Below, piece after piece: positions 5,892 to 7,048 of a stretch of DNA of 7,048 bases. The DNA comes from an uncultured Selenomonas sp. (lineage in GTDB: Bacteria > Bacillota > Negativicutes > Selenomonadales > Selenomonadaceae). Position 1 is the stretch's first letter; each line of letters begins with the position of its first letter. The position numbers and the translations under genes were made by a program. The notes under the pieces were generated by a model. It saw only the letters and a list, made by a program, of their open reading frames with translations, did no database searches and was not told where the DNA came from. The stretch spans positions 1 through 7,048 of the forward strand of contig CALJPB010000301.1 of NCBI GenBank assembly GCA_937981305.1. Reading direction: 5' to 3'.

Positions 5892-7048
5892 GTGAGCGAG
5901 AAACGCGATTACTATGAGGTGCTCGGCCTCTCCAAAGGCGCTTCGGATGCGGACATCAAGAAGGCGTTCAAGAAGATGGCGCGCAAGTACCATCCCGATT
6001 TGAACCGCGACAATCCGAAGGAAGCTGCCGAGAAGTTCAAGGAGGTCAACGAGGCCTATCAAGTCCTCTCCGATCCGCAGAAGAAATCGACGTACGATCA
6101 GTTTGGCCACGCGGCGTTTGACGGTGCGGGCGGCGGTGCAGGAGGCGCAGGGGGCTTCGGCGGTTTCGGCGGCGGCTTCGGCGGCTTTGGCGGCGGCATG
6201 GGCGGCTTCGGCATGGACGACATCATGGACGCCTTCTTCGGCGGCGGCGGTCGTCGTCGCGGGCCGAAAGGCCCTGAGCCGGGCAACGACCTGCGCTATG
6301 ACTTGGAGATTACCTTCGAAGAAGCGGCGTTCGGCAAGGAGGTCGAGCTGACGGTTCCGCGCACGGAGAATTGTGATGCGTGTCACGGCACGGGCGCAGC
6401 CGAGGGCACGAAGCCCGAGACGTGTCCCGACTGCCACGGCACGGGGCAAGTGCAGAAGGCGCAGCGCACGCCGCTCGGCAATTTCATGACCTCGCGTCCG
6501 TGCAGCCGCTGCGGCGGCACGGGGCAGGTCGTCAAGAATCCGTGCAAGAAGTGCGGCGGCACGGGTCACACGCGCGTCAACCGCAAGATCGAGGTCAAGA
6601 TCCCTGCGGGCATCGACGAGGGGCAGCGCGTGCGCATCTCGGGCGGCGGCGAAGCGGGGCAGCGCGGCGGTCCGAACGGCGATCTCTACGTCTATATCTA
6701 TGTGAAGCATCACAAGCTGTTCAAGAGGAGCGGCGCGGACGTCATCAGCGAGGTGCCGATCTCCTTCGTGCAGGCGGCGCTCGGCGATACGATCGAGGTG
6801 CCGACCATCGACGGCAAGGCGGAACTCAAGATTCCCGCGGGCATCCAATCGGGCACGGTTCTCCGCATGCGCGGCAAGGGCATCCCGCACTTGAGAGGCA
6901 CGGGACGCGGCGACCAGCATGTGCGCGTCAAAGTTCTGACGCCACAGAAGCTCACGTCGAAGCAGAAGGAAGCGCTGAAAACTTTCGGCGAGCTCTGTGG
7001 GGAGAGTGCCAACCCCGAGCAGAAGACGTGGAAGGATACGGTGAAGAA
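5892..7048 (+). CDS. dnaJ: Molecular chaperone DnaJ (Hsp40, type I), 3' end outside window
   Basis: DnaJ binds unfolded proteins and stimulates DnaK ATP hydrolysis. The frame from GTG 5892 stays open to the window edge (385 full codons). The J domain (about 1-70) starts [16 protein letters not shown] and has HPD at 34-36. A Gly/Phe-rich region (78-120) is followed by the DIF-like stretch [11 protein letters not shown]. Four zinc-binding CxxCxGxG motifs start at Cys161, 178, 204 and 218 ([32 protein letters not shown]). C-terminal substrate-binding domains follow, including the GDLYVYI and GDTIEVPT segments. All motifs of a type I DnaJ are present. Its usual length (about 375-390) means the stop should lie only a few codons outside. 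GTG 5892 is chosen because GAGGTG (5880-5885) sits 6 bases upstream; GTG 5883 in frame lies within that site. It follows dnaK by 97 bases containing a hairpin. Confidence 0.98.
   Translation, partial: MSEKRDYYEVLGLSKGASDADIKKAFKKMARKYHPDLNRDNPKEAAEKFKEVNEAYQVLSDPQKKSTYDQFGHAAFDGAGGGAGGAGGFGGFGGGFGGFGGGMGGFGMDDIMDAFFGGGGRRRGPKGPEPGNDLRYDLEITFEEAAFGKEVELTVPRTENCDACHGTGAAEGTKPETCPDCHGTGQVQKAQRTPLGNFMTSRPCSRCGGTGQVVKNPCKKCGGTGHTRVNRKIEVKIPAGIDEGQRVRISGGGEAGQRGGPNGDLYVYIYVKHHKLFKRSGADVISEVPISFVQAALGDTIEVPTIDGKAELKIPAGIQSGTVLRMRGKGIPHLRGTGRGDQHVRVKVLTPQKLTSKQKEALKTFGELCGESANPEQKTWKDTVK

Noticed and set aside
6123..6251. GGC/TTC-rich repeated DNA resembling a short tandem repeat
   Set aside because: It encodes the expected Gly/Phe-rich region of DnaJ in frame and needs no other explanation.
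5775..6920. 381-codon minus-strand frame opposite dnaJ, with a smaller proline-rich one at 6098-6286
   Set aside because: Both are shadows of dnaJ. The proline-rich stretch is the reverse complement of the Gly/Phe codons, and there is no independent coding evidence.

Overview
The window looks like chromosomal DNA of a high-GC member of the Firmicutes, most plausibly a Selenomonas-like bacterium of the Negativicutes. Three things point there: a complete hrcA-grpE-dnaK-dnaJ heat-shock operon under a CIRCE operator (the class I arrangement of Firmicutes); a DnaK whose N-terminal domain lacks the roughly 23-residue segment present in E. coli-type DnaK (the Gram-positive form of Hsp70); and, next to it, a large cysteine-free repeat exoprotein of a kind expected in a bacterium with an outer membrane. 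The genus is inference; the operon type is seen directly.

Region 1 (1-2096) is the 3' end of a large surface or secreted protein, open at the left edge of the window. It has four tandem MBG-type (YGX) beta repeats of 95-99 residues, then a Gly/Ser/Thr-rich linker, then an unassigned C-terminal domain of about 200 residues with no visible anchor. A strong intrinsic terminator (about 2103-2152) closes this unit.

Region 2 (2153-2293) is an AT-rich control region. It carries a near-consensus vegetative promoter (TTGACT, 17 bp, TATATT), a perfect CIRCE inverted repeat (2228-2254) just downstream of the predicted transcription start, and a purine-rich ribosome binding site.

Region 3 (2294-7048) is the operon: hrcA (repressor), grpE (nucleotide exchange factor), dnaK (Hsp70) and dnaJ (Hsp40, running off the right edge, probably within a few codons of its stop). 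HrcA should bind CIRCE and repress the whole operon. DnaK, DnaJ and GrpE form the classical refolding machine: DnaJ delivers substrate and triggers ATP hydrolysis, and GrpE releases ADP. A hairpin with a short T-run lies between dnaK and dnaJ and may lower dnaJ expression relative to dnaK.

No RNA genes, insertion sequences or CRISPR arrays were seen, and no new multi-gene system is evident. The least explained part is the mosaic repeat protein at the left. All long minus-strand frames are best read as shadows of the plus-strand genes.
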